From contig NZ_CP022985.1 in the NCBI RefSeq assembly GCF_003425985.1, positions 1,897,501 through 1,961,500 on the forward strand: 64,000 nt of DNA. Reading direction: 5' to 3'. How positions within the stretch are numbered: position 1 is the first letter of the stretch; every line of letters begins with the position of its first letter. Made by a program: the position numbers and the translations under genes. Source of the stretch: Mariniflexile sp. TRM1-10. GTDB lineage: Bacteria; Bacteroidota; Bacteroidia; Flavobacteriales; Flavobacteriaceae. The notes beneath the pieces were generated by a model. It saw only the letters and a program-made list of their open reading frames with translations. It did no database searches and had not been told where the DNA came from. Of the stretch, positions 53,576-62,954 are shown piece after piece.

Positions 53576-55348
53576 ATGAAACTTATTAAACACACATACA
53601 TACTATTAATAATACTTGTTACAAGTATGGCTTCGGCTCAGGTTAAGTTTGAAGCCAAGGTTAGCAAACAAAAGCTCGGGGTTAATGAGCGTTTGCGTAT
53701 CGATTTTGAAATGAACCGAGATGGGGATAATTTTAATCCACCGGATTTTTCTAATTTCACCGTAGTTGGAGGTCCAAACCAATCGGTTAGCAATTCGTGG
53801 ATTAATGGTGTTAGAAGTTTTAAAAAAACCTATAGCTATTTCTTAGCACCCAAAGGCCGAGGTCAGTTTACCATTGCTCAGGCAACTATTAATATTGATG
53901 GGGAAACTTATAAAACAGTGCCTATCACTATTGAAGTTACCGCTGCTGTAGAAATACCCAAAGACCCTAATAATCCAGATTATATAGCTTCGGAAAATGT
54001 TCATTTAGTTGCTGAAATTTCAAAAACCAATCCGTATTTAAATGAAGCCATTACAGTGGTATATAAACTATATGTATCTCCATCTATTGCTGTTGATAAT
54101 TGGAACGAAATTGATAGTCCACGTTATAACGATTTTTGGAGTCAGAATATAGATACGCAAGGTCAAAAAGTACAAAACGGTACTTTCAAAGGGGAAGACT
54201 ATCGCTTTTTGGTTTTAAGGAAAACCGTATTGTATCCTCAAAAAACGGGTAAACTTAATATAGAACCTTTAAGTTTAGATATTGCTTTGCGCGTACCGAC
54301 CAACAGACGCGATATTTTTGGAAGCCTTTTAATGACGCGTACCAACAAAGTGGTCTCTGCCGGGAATAGTACCATTACCGTTAAGTCCTTGCCGGAAGAA
54401 GGCAAACCTTTAGATTTTTCTGGAGCCGTAGGTGATTTTAGTTTTGAGGTTTCACCTTCAAAAACAAGTCTAGAAGCTTCCGAATCCTTGCAATTAAAAG
54501 TGGCTGTTAAAGGAAACGGGAATTTAAAGCTTTTTAAACTGCCTAAAGTGTCGTTACCAAGTTCTTTGGAAGTTTACGAACCCGAACACAAAGAAGAGGT
54601 CAATACCAGTCTATCCGGTATGCAAGGGTCTATTTCCGATAGTTATACCATTGTTCCTCAATATAAAGGAAAATATCCCATACCAAGTATTTCTTTTTCA
54701 TACTTCGATTTAAAAACAGAAAGTTATAAGCGTTTAACTTCCGATGAAATTGTTTTAGATGTTTTAAGTGGTCCTTTAAACAATGCCAATTCTAATAACG
54801 CAGCTGTTGCAAATAACGGAAAACAACCTGTTTTACTTAACAAAGATCAGTTTGCATTTATTAAAACGAGTACCAATTTTGTAAGTGTAAATAATACAGC
54901 CTTTTTTAAAACAACTGCCTTTTGGAGCCTGTTATTACTGCCTTTTTTAGCAATTCCGTTAGCAATTGTAATTAGAAATAAAAAGGCAACAAGAGATGCC
55001 GATGTTTATGGAAATAAAATTAGAAAAGCCGATAAACTAGCTAGAAAATACTTGAGCCATGCCAAAAAGTCGCTAGGTCAAAAAGAAGTATTTTATATTG
55101 CTTTAGAAAAAGCACTGCATAATTATTTAAAAGCGAAATTGCACATTGAAACCTATGAATTAAGTAAAGACCACATTAATACCTTGCTTGCAGAAAAGCA
55201 AGTAGAAGCTACTGTGATTAAAGACTTTATTAGCATTTTAGAAAGTTGCGAGTTGGCACGTTACACACCAATAGATATTGTAACCATGCAAGAAGATTAT
55301 GAAAAAGCAGCAACAACCATTTCGTTAATTGATAAACAAGCACGTTAA
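53576..55348 (+). CDS. batD: BatD, oxygen-tolerance family membrane protein
   Basis: A periplasmic beta-rich protein with a signal peptide (ends near SMASA), several Ig-like domains, and a C-terminal membrane helix (about 440-460) followed by a cytosolic helical segment with ALHNYLKAKLHIETYELSKDHI. Family-typical YFLAPKGRGQFTI, VVYKLYVS and VLRKTVLYPQKTG are visible. 590 residues is normal. The 85-base gap upstream is again CGTAAATC-type spacer repeat. Confidence 0.92.
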   Translation: MKLIKHTYILLIILVTSMASAQVKFEAKVSKQKLGVNERLRIDFEMNRDGDNFNPPDFSNFTVVGGPNQSVSNSWINGVRSFKKTYSYFLAPKGRGQFTIAQATINIDGETYKTVPITIEVTAAVEIPKDPNNPDYIASENVHLVAEISKTNPYLNEAITVVYKLYVSPSIAVDNWNEIDSPRYNDFWSQNIDTQGQKVQNGTFKGEDYRFLVLRKTVLYPQKTGKLNIEPLSLDIALRVPTNRRDIFGSLLMTRTNKVVSAGNSTITVKSLPEEGKPLDFSGAVGDFSFEVSPSKTSLEASESLQLKVAVKGNGNLKLFKLPKVSLPSSLEVYEPEHKEEVNTSLSGMQGSISDSYTIVPQYKGKYPIPSISFSYFDLKTESYKRLTSDEIVLDVLSGPLNNANSNNAAVANNGKQPVLLNKDQFAFIKTSTNFVSVNNTAFFKTTAFWSLLLLPFLAIPLAIVIRNKKATRDADVYGNKIRKADKLARKYLSHAKKSLGQKEVFYIALEKALHNYLKAKLHIETYELSKDHINTLLAEKQVEATVIKDFISILESCELARYTPIDIVTMQEDYEKAATTISLIDKQAR

Positions 55349-55349
55349 A

Positions 55350-56099
55350 ATGAAGAAGTTATTATACATCCTATCGTTTTTGTTCAGCTTTGGTTTATTT
55401 GCCCAAAACAATGCCCTTTTTGAGCAGGCAAATGCATTATATAACGAAGGAAAATATGGTGAAGCTATAGATAAGTATAAAACCATTTTAGATACTAAAA
55501 ACCATTCGGCAGAGCTATATTTTAATTTGGGGAATGCCCATTATAAATTAAACAACATTGCACCAAGTATTTATTATTACGAAAAAGCTTTGCAGTTAGC
55601 ACCTAACGATGAAGACATAAAAAACAATTTGGCCTTTGCACAAAATATGACCATTGATGCCATTGATGTGGTTCCTGAAGCAGGATTATCAAAAATTTTA
55701 AATAATGCTGCCAACACCATGACTTTTGATACTTGGGCAAAAGTATCTATTGGCTTTGTCTTTTGTTTTGTTATCTTATTTTTAGTCTACTATTTTGCAT
55801 ATTCCTCGCTAAGAAAACGATTGGCTTTTTTGGGTAGTTTAGTATCCTTAACAATAATGTGCATTACGTTATTATTTGCATTTCATAAATTCAATTTAGA
55901 TAAAAAGAATAAACCTGCCATTGTATTTGCTAAAGAAATTTTGGTAAAAAATGCACCGAACAATAGAAGTGAAGAATCCTTCAGGTTGCACGAAGGCACC
56001 AAAGTACAGATTTTAGATACTGTTGATGACTGGAAAAAAATTAAACTTCAAGATGGGAAAACCGGTTGGGTTTCTTCCGAAGACATAAAAGCACTTTAA
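55350..56099 (+). CDS. batE: BatE, TPR and SH3 membrane protein
   Basis: The last Bat-operon gene. A signal peptide (ends GLFAQ) is followed by two TPR units (FEQANALYNEGKYGEAIDKYK, ELYFNLGNAHYKLNNIAPSIYYYEKAL), two membrane helices (about 130-150 and 160-180), and a C-terminal SH3b domain (VKNAPNNRSEESFRLHEGTKVQILDTVDDWKKIKLQDGKTGWV). The start at 55350 gives the signal peptide directly and begins one base after the batD stop. The protein may link the Bat complex to the wall through SH3b. Confidence 0.92.
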   Translation: MKKLLYILSFLFSFGLFAQNNALFEQANALYNEGKYGEAIDKYKTILDTKNHSAELYFNLGNAHYKLNNIAPSIYYYEKALQLAPNDEDIKNNLAFAQNMTIDAIDVVPEAGLSKILNNAANTMTFDTWAKVSIGFVFCFVILFLVYYFAYSSLRKRLAFLGSLVSLTIMCITLLFAFHKFNLDKKNKPAIVFAKEILVKNAPNNRSEESFRLHEGTKVQILDTVDDWKKIKLQDGKTGWVSSEDIKAL

Positions 56100-56133
56100 T
56101 TTGATGTATCTTTAGCCAAACAATTATTTCCAT

Positions 56134-56760
56134 ATGAACTTAGATAGAGTCTTTCAGAATAATAAACAATGGATAAAAGAGAAGTTGGCTTCCGATGCGA
56201 ATTATTTTGAAAGTTTGGGGTCAGGACAAAATCCGGAACTCTTATTTATTGGCTGTTCGGACAGTCGCGTAACTGCCGAAGAATTAATGGGCTTGGGTCC
56301 TGGCGATGTTTTTGTACACCGTAACATTGCTAATATGGTTATTAGTATAGATTTAAACGTCATGTCTGTTGTAAATTATGCCGTAGAACATCTTAAAGTA
56401 AATCATGTAGTAGTATGTGGCCATTATGGTTGTGGAGGTGTTAAAGCGGCCATGCAATCGGCCGATTTGGGTATTTTAAATCCTTGGTTACGTAATATAC
56501 GGGATGTCTATCGTATCCATAAAAATGAATTAAAACACATCACCGACGAGGAAAAAAAGTATGAGAGGCTTATAGAACTTAATGTACAAGAGCAATGTGT
56601 TAATCTTATTAAAACTGCTGCAGTACAAAAAGCAGCCAGAGAACGCGGATTAAAAGTACACGGTTGGGTGTTCGATGTGCATACGGGCGAGCTGATAGAT
56701 TTAAAAATGGACTTTGAGAGTATTCTTGAAAGCATACGGGAGATTTATCATTTAGATTAG
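56134..56760 (+). CDS. Beta-class carbonic anhydrase
   Basis: Interconverts CO2 and bicarbonate. Zinc ligands and catalytic pair are visible: Cys41-Ser-Asp43-Ser-Arg45 in IGCSDSRV and His97...Cys100 in VCGHYGCGG. GDVFVHRNIANMV fits the family. 208 residues is normal for beta-class enzymes. It begins 34 bases after batE and may be read with the Bat operon, or from its own promoter. Confidence 0.95.
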   Translation: MNLDRVFQNNKQWIKEKLASDANYFESLGSGQNPELLFIGCSDSRVTAEELMGLGPGDVFVHRNIANMVISIDLNVMSVVNYAVEHLKVNHVVVCGHYGCGGVKAAMQSADLGILNPWLRNIRDVYRIHKNELKHITDEEKKYERLIELNVQEQCVNLIKTAAVQKAARERGLKVHGWVFDVHTGELIDLKMDFESILESIREIYHLD

Positions 56761-56770
56761 TTCTTAGATA

Positions 56771-56899
56771 AAAAAGAGGCTAAAAAGTCCTTTAAATTTA
56801 ATTTGTCAGGTTGATCTTGTTAAAAATTATATTGATTACCAGAAAGTTAAAATATTTAGACAAGCAATATGACATAGAACTATACTTTTTAGCCTTTTT
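56771..56899. repeat. Long-loop inverted repeat between convergent genes
   Basis: AAAAAGAGGCTAAAAAGT (56771-56788) is matched in inverse by ACTTTTTAGCCTTTTT (56884-56899), two bases shorter. The 95-base loop makes a terminator uncertain. It fills the gap between the carbonic anhydrase and DoxX genes. Confidence 0.4.
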
Positions 56900-56913
56900 A
56901 ATTTTTAAATAAT

Positions 56914-57366
56914 TTATTGAAAAGGTTTTATCCAAAGCAAGTGTTTCCACTTTTCTTTTTCTTTTAAAACGAGCGCGATATTTATAGCGAATAATCCGCC
57001 TGTTTGAATTAATTCTCCAACTTCATCAGCTTCAAGAAACAGATGAAATAGAAATATATGTAGGGTCATTGGGAGCAAAAAAAGAGAACCGACAAATCCT
57101 GTGATTTGAATAATTAAAAGAAATCCAAAAAGTAGTTCACAAAATCCAAGTACTTGCCAAAAATAGCCTGTTTGTTTGACGCCGCTTATATATAATATTT
57201 TTTGAAGCGTAGGTTCATTTTCAGGAGATGAAAATTTATTGGCTTTTTCTAATACTTCAATAGGAGTAATGGGAGGTGACTGGAATTTTTGGACACCTCC
57301 ATAAATCATAAATCCGCCTAAAAACAAACGAAGTATAATAAATAAAATGCTGATTGATTTTCCCAT
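56914..57366 (-). CDS. DoxX-family membrane protein
   Basis: 150 residues with four predicted membrane helices (GKSISILFIILRLFLGGFMI at the start, GYFWQVLGFCELLFGFLLI, ITGFVGSLFLLPMTLHIFLF, LFAINIALVL). DoxX-like proteins are linked to redox or quinone functions. It starts 2 bases after the HmuY-like gene and ends the heme-uptake-like operon, so an accessory role in that uptake is possible. Confidence 0.85.
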   Translation of the reverse strand: MGKSISILFIILRLFLGGFMIYGGVQKFQSPPITPIEVLEKANKFSSPENEPTLQKILYISGVKQTGYFWQVLGFCELLFGFLLIIQITGFVGSLFLLPMTLHIFLFHLFLEADEVGELIQTGGLFAINIALVLKEKEKWKHLLWIKPFQ

Positions 57367-57368
57367 GA

Positions 57369-58037
57369 TTAAAACGTCATTACACCTTCATTTGGTTGGT
57401 ATACATAATTGAAAGTATAGTACCTCTCCGTTCCGTTAAATGCACTAGGTGTTTCTGGGGCATCTTTATAATAGCTAACAATTTCCATTTTAGCATATTT
57501 TCCATCATATGTTTTTAAAACAAATACTTTTCCTGGAGTAGCAGTAATTAAGTGGTTTGGTGGCCCAGAATAAGTGTACCAATCTGAAAAAACATACCCT
57601 TCACTTGAGTCTTGCCCTAAAAGATCGGTATCAACAGTTTTTACATTTTCAAAAGTATTATTTGCAATATAGCCAGATACATTTCCTGTTCTTTCAGGCT
57701 CATCTGTAGTTCCTAAAGATGCGCCGCCATTTATAATAATCGAAGTTCCTCTAAAGGCAATATCCCATTCGGTTTCACTTGTAGTTGTTTGCCCTGTTGA
57801 GAAACTAAACTTTGTAAAAGTACCAGAGATAGCCTCTCCGGATCCTTGACCACCAGATTGAGGTGCATGTAAATTAGAATAGGTTTCAGATTCTACTTCC
57901 AAAAGGGGCTTGTCGTCATCATCGGAACAAGAGGCGATGCCCATAAAAAGTACTGCTATTGCTAAAAATTTGATTGATTTGATCGCAAAATTACTATTGT
58001 TCATTTTGCGTTCTTGGTTTTTGTTTGAAGAGGTCAT
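57369..58037 (-). CDS. HmuY-family heme-binding lipoprotein
   Basis: Surface lipoproteins of this family capture heme and pass it to a TonB receptor. The lipobox is FMGIASC. The HmuY body shows FTKFSFSTGQ, EWDIAFRGTSIIINGG, and the C-terminal KYAKMEIVSYYKD, FNYVYQPN. An alternative start at 58004 gives a shorter signal region and is equally possible. It lies 18 bases downstream of the receptor gene. Heme ligands vary in this family and cannot be named here. Confidence 0.88.
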   Translation of the reverse strand: MTSSNKNQERKMNNSNFAIKSIKFLAIAVLFMGIASCSDDDDKPLLEVESETYSNLHAPQSGGQGSGEAISGTFTKFSFSTGQTTTSETEWDIAFRGTSIIINGGASLGTTDEPERTGNVSGYIANNTFENVKTVDTDLLGQDSSEGYVFSDWYTYSGPPNHLITATPGKVFVLKTYDGKYAKMEIVSYYKDAPETPSAFNGTERYYTFNYVYQPNEGVMTF

Positions 58038-58055
58038 AGTGTTTATATATAATTG

Positions 58056-60140
58056 TTAAAATTGAATGTTCAGTTTTCCGTAAATTATTTGTCCTGGAAT
58101 ATTGCTAATGTTTTGAGTATCGGTAAAACCAAAAACATTGTCAATTCCAAAGCCAAGTTGATAGTTTTTATAGAGCGTTTTGTTAATAGCGATGTCCCAG
58201 ATAGTGTAACTTTCAACAAAAGCATCGTATGTATCTAAATAGGTGTTTCCATTCGTGTCGTATAACCCATATTTGCTTCTGTAAGTGCCACGAATGTTGG
58301 CATCTAAATTCCATTTAGTGACCTCATAAAACACCTTTACATTAGCCATGTGTCGTGAGCGGTTGTAAAGACCGAAATAGTCCTTTTTATCTAATTGAAA
58401 TGAGGGTGAGCTTGGTGTTTCGCGCGCATAAACGGTTCCATTTTTAAAGGCATCTTCAGCATCTTTATCTTTAGCAAAAAGTAACTGATAACCACCTGAA
58501 ATTTTTATGTCGTTACTGGGTTTCCAAGTTGTGTTAAATTCTAAGCCTTGCGTATAAACCTTATGAACATTATAATAGCTAAATACGTTTTGTCCATTGG
58601 TTTTATTAGCAATAACTCGTGTATCGATTAAATCGTTTATGTTATTTCTGAAAAGATTTAAGTTGAATTTTAATGATGCTAGAGGGTTGTAATCTGCACC
58701 AAGATTAAAACTTATGGAATTTTCAGGATTTAGCATATTTTCAAATTCTGAGAGTGGCACAACCATGTTGGCAATTTGTCCTTCTGATTCCAATTCAGGC
58801 ATTTTTGTGCTAACCACATTGTATCCTAAAACGGTGTACCCTACAGTTGCATTGGTAAAATCGAAGTACAATTGTCTAAAATCGGGCGCTTTAATACCAT
58901 AACCCATAGCGCCTTTTATGGCTATTTTTTTAGATAATTTATAGCGAATGGCTGCTTTAGGGCTGAATTGCGATCGGTATTCACTATGATTATCAAAACG
59001 GGCACCAAGAATGACGTTTATGTTATTAGTTGGATTGGTATCATATTGTAAGTATGCGTATGGAGAATTAAACTTAGGGCTTGCTGAAAAATCGGTTCTT
59101 TTTAAGATTTCATGATTCCAACCCAACCCTCCAATAAAAGCACTTTTTTCATTTAAATTGTAAGTAGCTCTAATTTCAGGACGAACTAATAATTGATTAA
59201 AATTGCTAGCGTTAAAAGGTGAATTATCAGTATGATTCAAATACTCATTTGCCTTATAACGGGTTGCATAAAACTCAAAATAGCTGCTCCATTTTTTACT
59301 GTAATTATGGCTCAGTTTTAAATGCGTGTTCCATTCCCTTATGTTACTTTCACCTTTTAAATCCTCAGAAGCGACATAATCTTGATTTTGGGAATAATAC
59401 CTTCCAGAAAGAAACAAGTTTGTATTCTTGTTAAAGTGGTAAGTAAGTTTAGAGTTTAATGTGTAATTACTATATGGTTCTACGGTATTTAAGACATCAT
59501 TTTTATTCAAATCATAGCCACCACTATTAAAGCTGTTTAAAAATGTACTAATGGCAAACGTTTCTCTTTTATAACCTAAATTGAGACTACTATCGTAGCT
59601 ATTAAAACTTCCCGCTCTTGAATTTAAATTTCCATTAAAACCATATTTTGGGCTGTCTGTAATAATATTTATAACACCACCAAGCGCATCACTACCATAT
59701 AAACTAGAAGATGCTCCTTTTACAATTTCAATTTGCCTCACATTACCAATGGTAATTCTGCTAAGATCTAAAGTACCTGCGGAACGCCCAATTAATGGTA
59801 CGCCATCAATTAAAACAAGCGTGTATTGCGAGTCTAAACCTTGAAGTTGAATGCCTTCGCCACCACCATAATCAGGTACGGTAATAAGTCCTGTTTGTTC
59901 GTTTAAAATATCACTTAAACGAAGCGAATTAACACTTTGGATTTCTTTTTTCGATACTAATTGAACGGGCAGTGGTAAAGAAGAAAGCTGTCTAACTGTT
60001 CGGGTTGCGGTTATAACAACTTCGTCTAAATTTTTAATTTTTATTGAGTCTTGTATAGCACTTACCCCTTCTTGTGAAAAAGAAATACCGCTAAAAAAAA
60101 TTAAAAAAAAGATGGGGATATTATTTTTATTTAGACTCAT
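58056..60140 (-). CDS. TonB-dependent outer-membrane receptor, heme-uptake type
   Basis: An outer-membrane barrel that would import heme presented by the HmuY-like lipoprotein. A signal peptide (ends GISFSQ) is followed by the TonB box LDEVVITATRT, the plug (IVKGASSSLYGSDALGGVINIITD) and the barrel, ending LNIQF. The ATG at 60140 is chosen over a GTG at 60158 because the GTG overlaps a TATATTTG promoter box. About 694 residues, typical of vitamin B12/heme receptors. Heme is inferred from the HmuY neighbour. Confidence 0.9.
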   Translation of the reverse strand: MSLNKNNIPIFFLIFFSGISFSQEGVSAIQDSIKIKNLDEVVITATRTVRQLSSLPLPVQLVSKKEIQSVNSLRLSDILNEQTGLITVPDYGGGEGIQLQGLDSQYTLVLIDGVPLIGRSAGTLDLSRITIGNVRQIEIVKGASSSLYGSDALGGVINIITDSPKYGFNGNLNSRAGSFNSYDSSLNLGYKRETFAISTFLNSFNSGGYDLNKNDVLNTVEPYSNYTLNSKLTYHFNKNTNLFLSGRYYSQNQDYVASEDLKGESNIREWNTHLKLSHNYSKKWSSYFEFYATRYKANEYLNHTDNSPFNASNFNQLLVRPEIRATYNLNEKSAFIGGLGWNHEILKRTDFSASPKFNSPYAYLQYDTNPTNNINVILGARFDNHSEYRSQFSPKAAIRYKLSKKIAIKGAMGYGIKAPDFRQLYFDFTNATVGYTVLGYNVVSTKMPELESEGQIANMVVPLSEFENMLNPENSISFNLGADYNPLASLKFNLNLFRNNINDLIDTRVIANKTNGQNVFSYYNVHKVYTQGLEFNTTWKPSNDIKISGGYQLLFAKDKDAEDAFKNGTVYARETPSSPSFQLDKKDYFGLYNRSRHMANVKVFYEVTKWNLDANIRGTYRSKYGLYDTNGNTYLDTYDAFVESYTIWDIAINKTLYKNYQLGFGIDNVFGFTDTQNISNIPGQIIYGKLNIQF

Positions 60141-60157
60141 TCTACATAAATTTGTCA

Positions 60158-60198
60158 CAAATATATAAGTTATTTTTATTTAATCTAAATAAGAATAA
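60158..60198 (-). promoter_or_regulatory. Promoter and candidate operator of the heme-uptake-like operon
   Basis: On the minus strand TATATTTG (60165-60158) is a perfect TANNTTTG box. Overlapping the -33 area is the inverted repeat TTATTTTTATTTA-ATC-TAAATAAGAATAA (60170-60198), 13-3-13 with one mismatch. Its place and form suit a Fur-like iron repressor. AT-richness lowers confidence. The site may also control the divergent gene at 60244. Confidence 0.5.
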
Positions 60199-60243
60199 AA
60201 TAAATTTCAAATTATTATAATAACTAAAATCAAACACTTAAAA

Positions 60244-61155
60244 ATGAAACAAGTAACACTATTAGCGGTTTTTACATTAACATTTTTGTATAATGGTAAT
60301 GCCCAAAACAAAAAAAACCAAGACCAAAAAGCCATTAAAAGTATGTGTGGTTGTTATGAAGTAAGCTTCAATTTTGCTGAAACATTTCAGTATTCAAATG
60401 ATTCTACGTATATGCCTTCTAAAACAAAACACGATAAAGGTTTAGAGTGGGTACAATTGGTTGAAGACACAGACAATAAAATTGTGATGCAACATTTATT
60501 AATTGTGGGTCCAACCGATAGACAACATGTTATTAAACATTGGAGACAAGATTGGTTATATGAAAATGTCAACTTATACACATACAATGCTGACAATAAA
60601 TGGAATTATGTGAGTTTGCCAAAAGACCAAGTAAAAGGGCAATGGACACAAAAAGTATTTCAAGTAGATGATAGTCCGCGTTACGAAGGTTCTGCCACGT
60701 GGATCCATGCCGATGGAAAAAGCTATTGGGAAAATACAACGGATGCCCCACTACCACGACGTGAATACACAAAACGTAGTGATTACAATGTAACCGTTAG
60801 AACCAACAAACATGAAATTACCAAAACAGGTTGGATACACGATCAAGATAACGATAAAGTGATTAGAAAAGAAGGGGAAGACGATGTGTTACTTGCTCAA
60901 GAAAAGGGATTGAATATATACACTAAAGTAGATGATAGTAAATGTCAAGCTGCCCAAGACTGGTGGAAAACCAATAGCCAACCTTGGAAACTTGTACGTG
61001 CTAAATGGGATCAGGTTTTTAATAGAAAAGTAAATTTAGCTTTAGAAGAAAAAGTAGAAGATAAAGCGTTGTATGAACATTTATTTTCAAAAGATTTCTC
61101 AAACAAAGAAAAAGATATCAATAATATCATTGAAGCATTTGTAAAGAAACTTTAA
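60244..61155 (+). CDS. DUF6607-like secreted protein
   Basis: 303 residues with a signal peptide (ends NGNAQ). The first mature segment has MCGCYEVSFNFAETFQYSND, and conserved Trp/Tyr-rich blocks follow (HWRQDWLYENVNLYTYNAD, TWIHADGKSYWENTTDAPLPRREYTKRSDY). This resembles the DUF6607 family, whose role is unknown. It is divergent from the TonB receptor with the inverted repeat between, suggesting shared iron control. Confidence 0.75.
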   Translation: MKQVTLLAVFTLTFLYNGNAQNKKNQDQKAIKSMCGCYEVSFNFAETFQYSNDSTYMPSKTKHDKGLEWVQLVEDTDNKIVMQHLLIVGPTDRQHVIKHWRQDWLYENVNLYTYNADNKWNYVSLPKDQVKGQWTQKVFQVDDSPRYEGSATWIHADGKSYWENTTDAPLPRREYTKRSDYNVTVRTNKHEITKTGWIHDQDNDKVIRKEGEDDVLLAQEKGLNIYTKVDDSKCQAAQDWWKTNSQPWKLVRAKWDQVFNRKVNLALEEKVEDKALYEHLFSKDFSNKEKDINNIIEAFVKKL

Positions 61156-61219
61156 ATGGCTTCTAGGTAAAAAAAGGAAATGAATTGTATTAAGCTTAAA
61201 AAAATATAAGAAATTAAAT

Positions 61220-61567
61220 ATGTGCGATAGTTTGAAAACATTAGCAAAAGTAAGAAGTGGAGAACTTTCATTTTGTGAAAGCTGCGGTACCTATCACCTA
61301 GAGTTTAACAACATATATTGTGAGCTTAGTACAATTCACTTTGAAAAACTGAAAACATATCTTCTAGAAATTGATATTGACTATTGGGAACAAAAATATG
61401 CTTATACCAATATTAAGCGAAAAATCCCAATTACAACAGTATGTCAAAACATTGTTTTAATGTTTAATAGGCAAGAAGTAGAAGAATTAAAAGCCTTGTT
61501 CATAAACAAAAGAAAAGATAGTATTTTAAATGTAGATGATATAGATTATATGTTTGTCTTGAATTAA
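61220..61567 (+). CDS. Small conserved hypothetical protein with CxxC
   Basis: 115 residues, no signal peptide. CESCGTYHLEFNNIYCELS has a CxxC and a further Cys that might bind metal. The rest is predicted alpha/beta (LLEIDIDYWEQKYAY, QNIVLMFNRQEVEELKALF). It resembles small Flavobacteria proteins often seen beside heme-uptake genes. Function unknown. It is 64 bases downstream of the DUF6607-like gene. Confidence 0.7.
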   Translation: MCDSLKTLAKVRSGELSFCESCGTYHLEFNNIYCELSTIHFEKLKTYLLEIDIDYWEQKYAYTNIKRKIPITTVCQNIVLMFNRQEVEELKALFINKRKDSILNVDDIDYMFVLN

Positions 61568-61610
61568 AATACTATCCGAATTTTTCTGTTTTAGTAATTC
61601 TATCAACTAT

Positions 61611-62147
61611 TTACAAACCAGTTTGTAAAGTTTCATCCGCTTCCAAATCATCACCAATAGGTTTTCCATTTACAATTAAACTAGGAAAAATCAATGGGAT
61701 AATAGATTTCAGAGGCGTGTATAGTACAGAAGCCTCTTTATCTGCTTCCTCTGTAAAAGGAATTGGTTTGTTCATCTTTTCAAGCACAATAAGTACAGCG
61801 CTTAAAATAACGGCAATTTTCAATCCGCCAAAAAGTGCCCCTAAAACTTTGTTAACGAGTCCAAGTGCAGCAAAATCGGCAATTTTTGTTAATGCTTTTC
61901 CTGCCAAGGCAATAGCCAAAATAATAAGTATTAAGGTAGCAACAAAAGCCACAATATTTATGGTGTTTTCGGTCCAATCTACTTTTTCTTTTAAATAATC
62001 AGAAGCAAAATCACTAAAATGAAATGCACCATAAATCCCAGCTACCAAAGCCACTAACGATGCTACTTCAACAAAAAATCCCCGCCAAAAGCCCCTTACC
62101 AATCCTAAAATTAAAAAGGCTAATAAAACAATATCTAAAACATTCAT
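61611..62147 (-). CDS. cvpA: CvpA-family membrane protein
   Basis: Four membrane helices in 178 residues: NVLDIVLLAFLILGLVRGFWRGFF, VASLVALVAGIYGAFHF, TINIVAFVATLILIILAIALAG and LGALFGGLKIAVILSAVLIVL. RGFWRGFF near the start is a CvpA hallmark. CvpA proteins matter for envelope stress and colicin V-type secretion. The last ~45 residues are acidic and soluble. It lies near pheS, a frequent neighbour in Flavobacteria. Confidence 0.85.
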   Translation of the reverse strand: MNVLDIVLLAFLILGLVRGFWRGFFVEVASLVALVAGIYGAFHFSDFASDYLKEKVDWTENTINIVAFVATLILIILAIALAGKALTKIADFAALGLVNKVLGALFGGLKIAVILSAVLIVLEKMNKPIPFTEEADKEASVLYTPLKSIIPLIFPSLIVNGKPIGDDLEADETLQTGL

Positions 62148-62223
62148 ATGTAATCTGTTTTAACAAACCTACAATTTATTTTGAATTTTAAACAGAACTA
62201 TTCATAAGAACATAGAAGTTTAC

Positions 62224-62231
62224 TAACTTTG
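62224..62231 (+). promoter_or_regulatory. Promoter -7 box for the gene at 62258
   Basis: TAACTTTG fits TANNTTTG, 26 bases before the ATG. The upstream TTTG element is weak. Confidence 0.4.
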
Positions 62232-62257
62232 AACTTTAAAACTTTTCAACTCAACCC

Positions 62258-62614
62258 ATGTCTAGAGACGAACAATTAAAAGAACGCTGGGAATTGGTAG
62301 TAAAAAAACTATCCAACCAATTTGCTGATGGCGATATGCTAGACCTCGATGCCATTATTTATTTAATAGGTGTGCAGGAACTTGGGCAGTTAGATAGGGA
62401 ATTTAAAAAAGACCATAAGCTCGATTTAATGCACATTGCCATCTGTAAGTTGCTAACGCCATATGGCTATTACGAACTCGATTTTGTGGATGCCGAAGGT
62501 TGGCCACATTACAAAACCATCGAAACCTTACCACATTTAAAAGCGGGTGAACAAAGTGTTTTAATGAAAGAAGCCATTGTAAACTACTTTCTAGAAACCG
62601 AGTATATCCATTAA
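62258..62614 (+). CDS. Conserved hypothetical protein
   Basis: 118 residues, soluble, acidic. LKERWELVVKKLSNQFADGDMLDLDAIIYLIGVQELGQ and KLLTPYGYYELDFVDAEGWPHYKTIETLPHL look well conserved in character, but no known domain was recognised. It is divergent from cvpA and has a promoter-like TAACTTTG box. Confidence 0.75.
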   Translation: MSRDEQLKERWELVVKKLSNQFADGDMLDLDAIIYLIGVQELGQLDREFKKDHKLDLMHIAICKLLTPYGYYELDFVDAEGWPHYKTIETLPHLKAGEQSVLMKEAIVNYFLETEYIH

Positions 62615-62954
62615 TAAGGAACTTACCTCAACTTTTTTAATTAAAATAAAAAAATCAAGATGAACTCCATATGCCACTTCGATTGATTTTGGTTTTTATT
62701 GAAGTTAACCGAATATAAAAACATGAGTGGCTGATTTTGAGTCTTATACAGTCTTGGTCATGCCAAACGCATGTTAGATAAACACACCATTTTTTAGAAT
62801 TTTGTCAATTATTCTTCGTTATTCAATCTGTTCATGATGAATATGGGTGCTCTGAATAGTAGATGATTTTTATTTTAAATCATATTCACAGCAAATATAC
62901 GTATGATTTTCCTATATTTAGAATGTTATTTTTAATCAAACAGATATTGCCCCG
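62615..62954. other. Non-coding gap with a repeat copy
   Basis: A copy of the CTCATCTTGACTTTTT family lies at 62647-62668 on the minus strand. A GATGATTT/AAATCAT inverted repeat lies near 62861-62882, and TATATTTA near 62914 may serve the next gene. No gene is seen. Confidence 0.6.
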
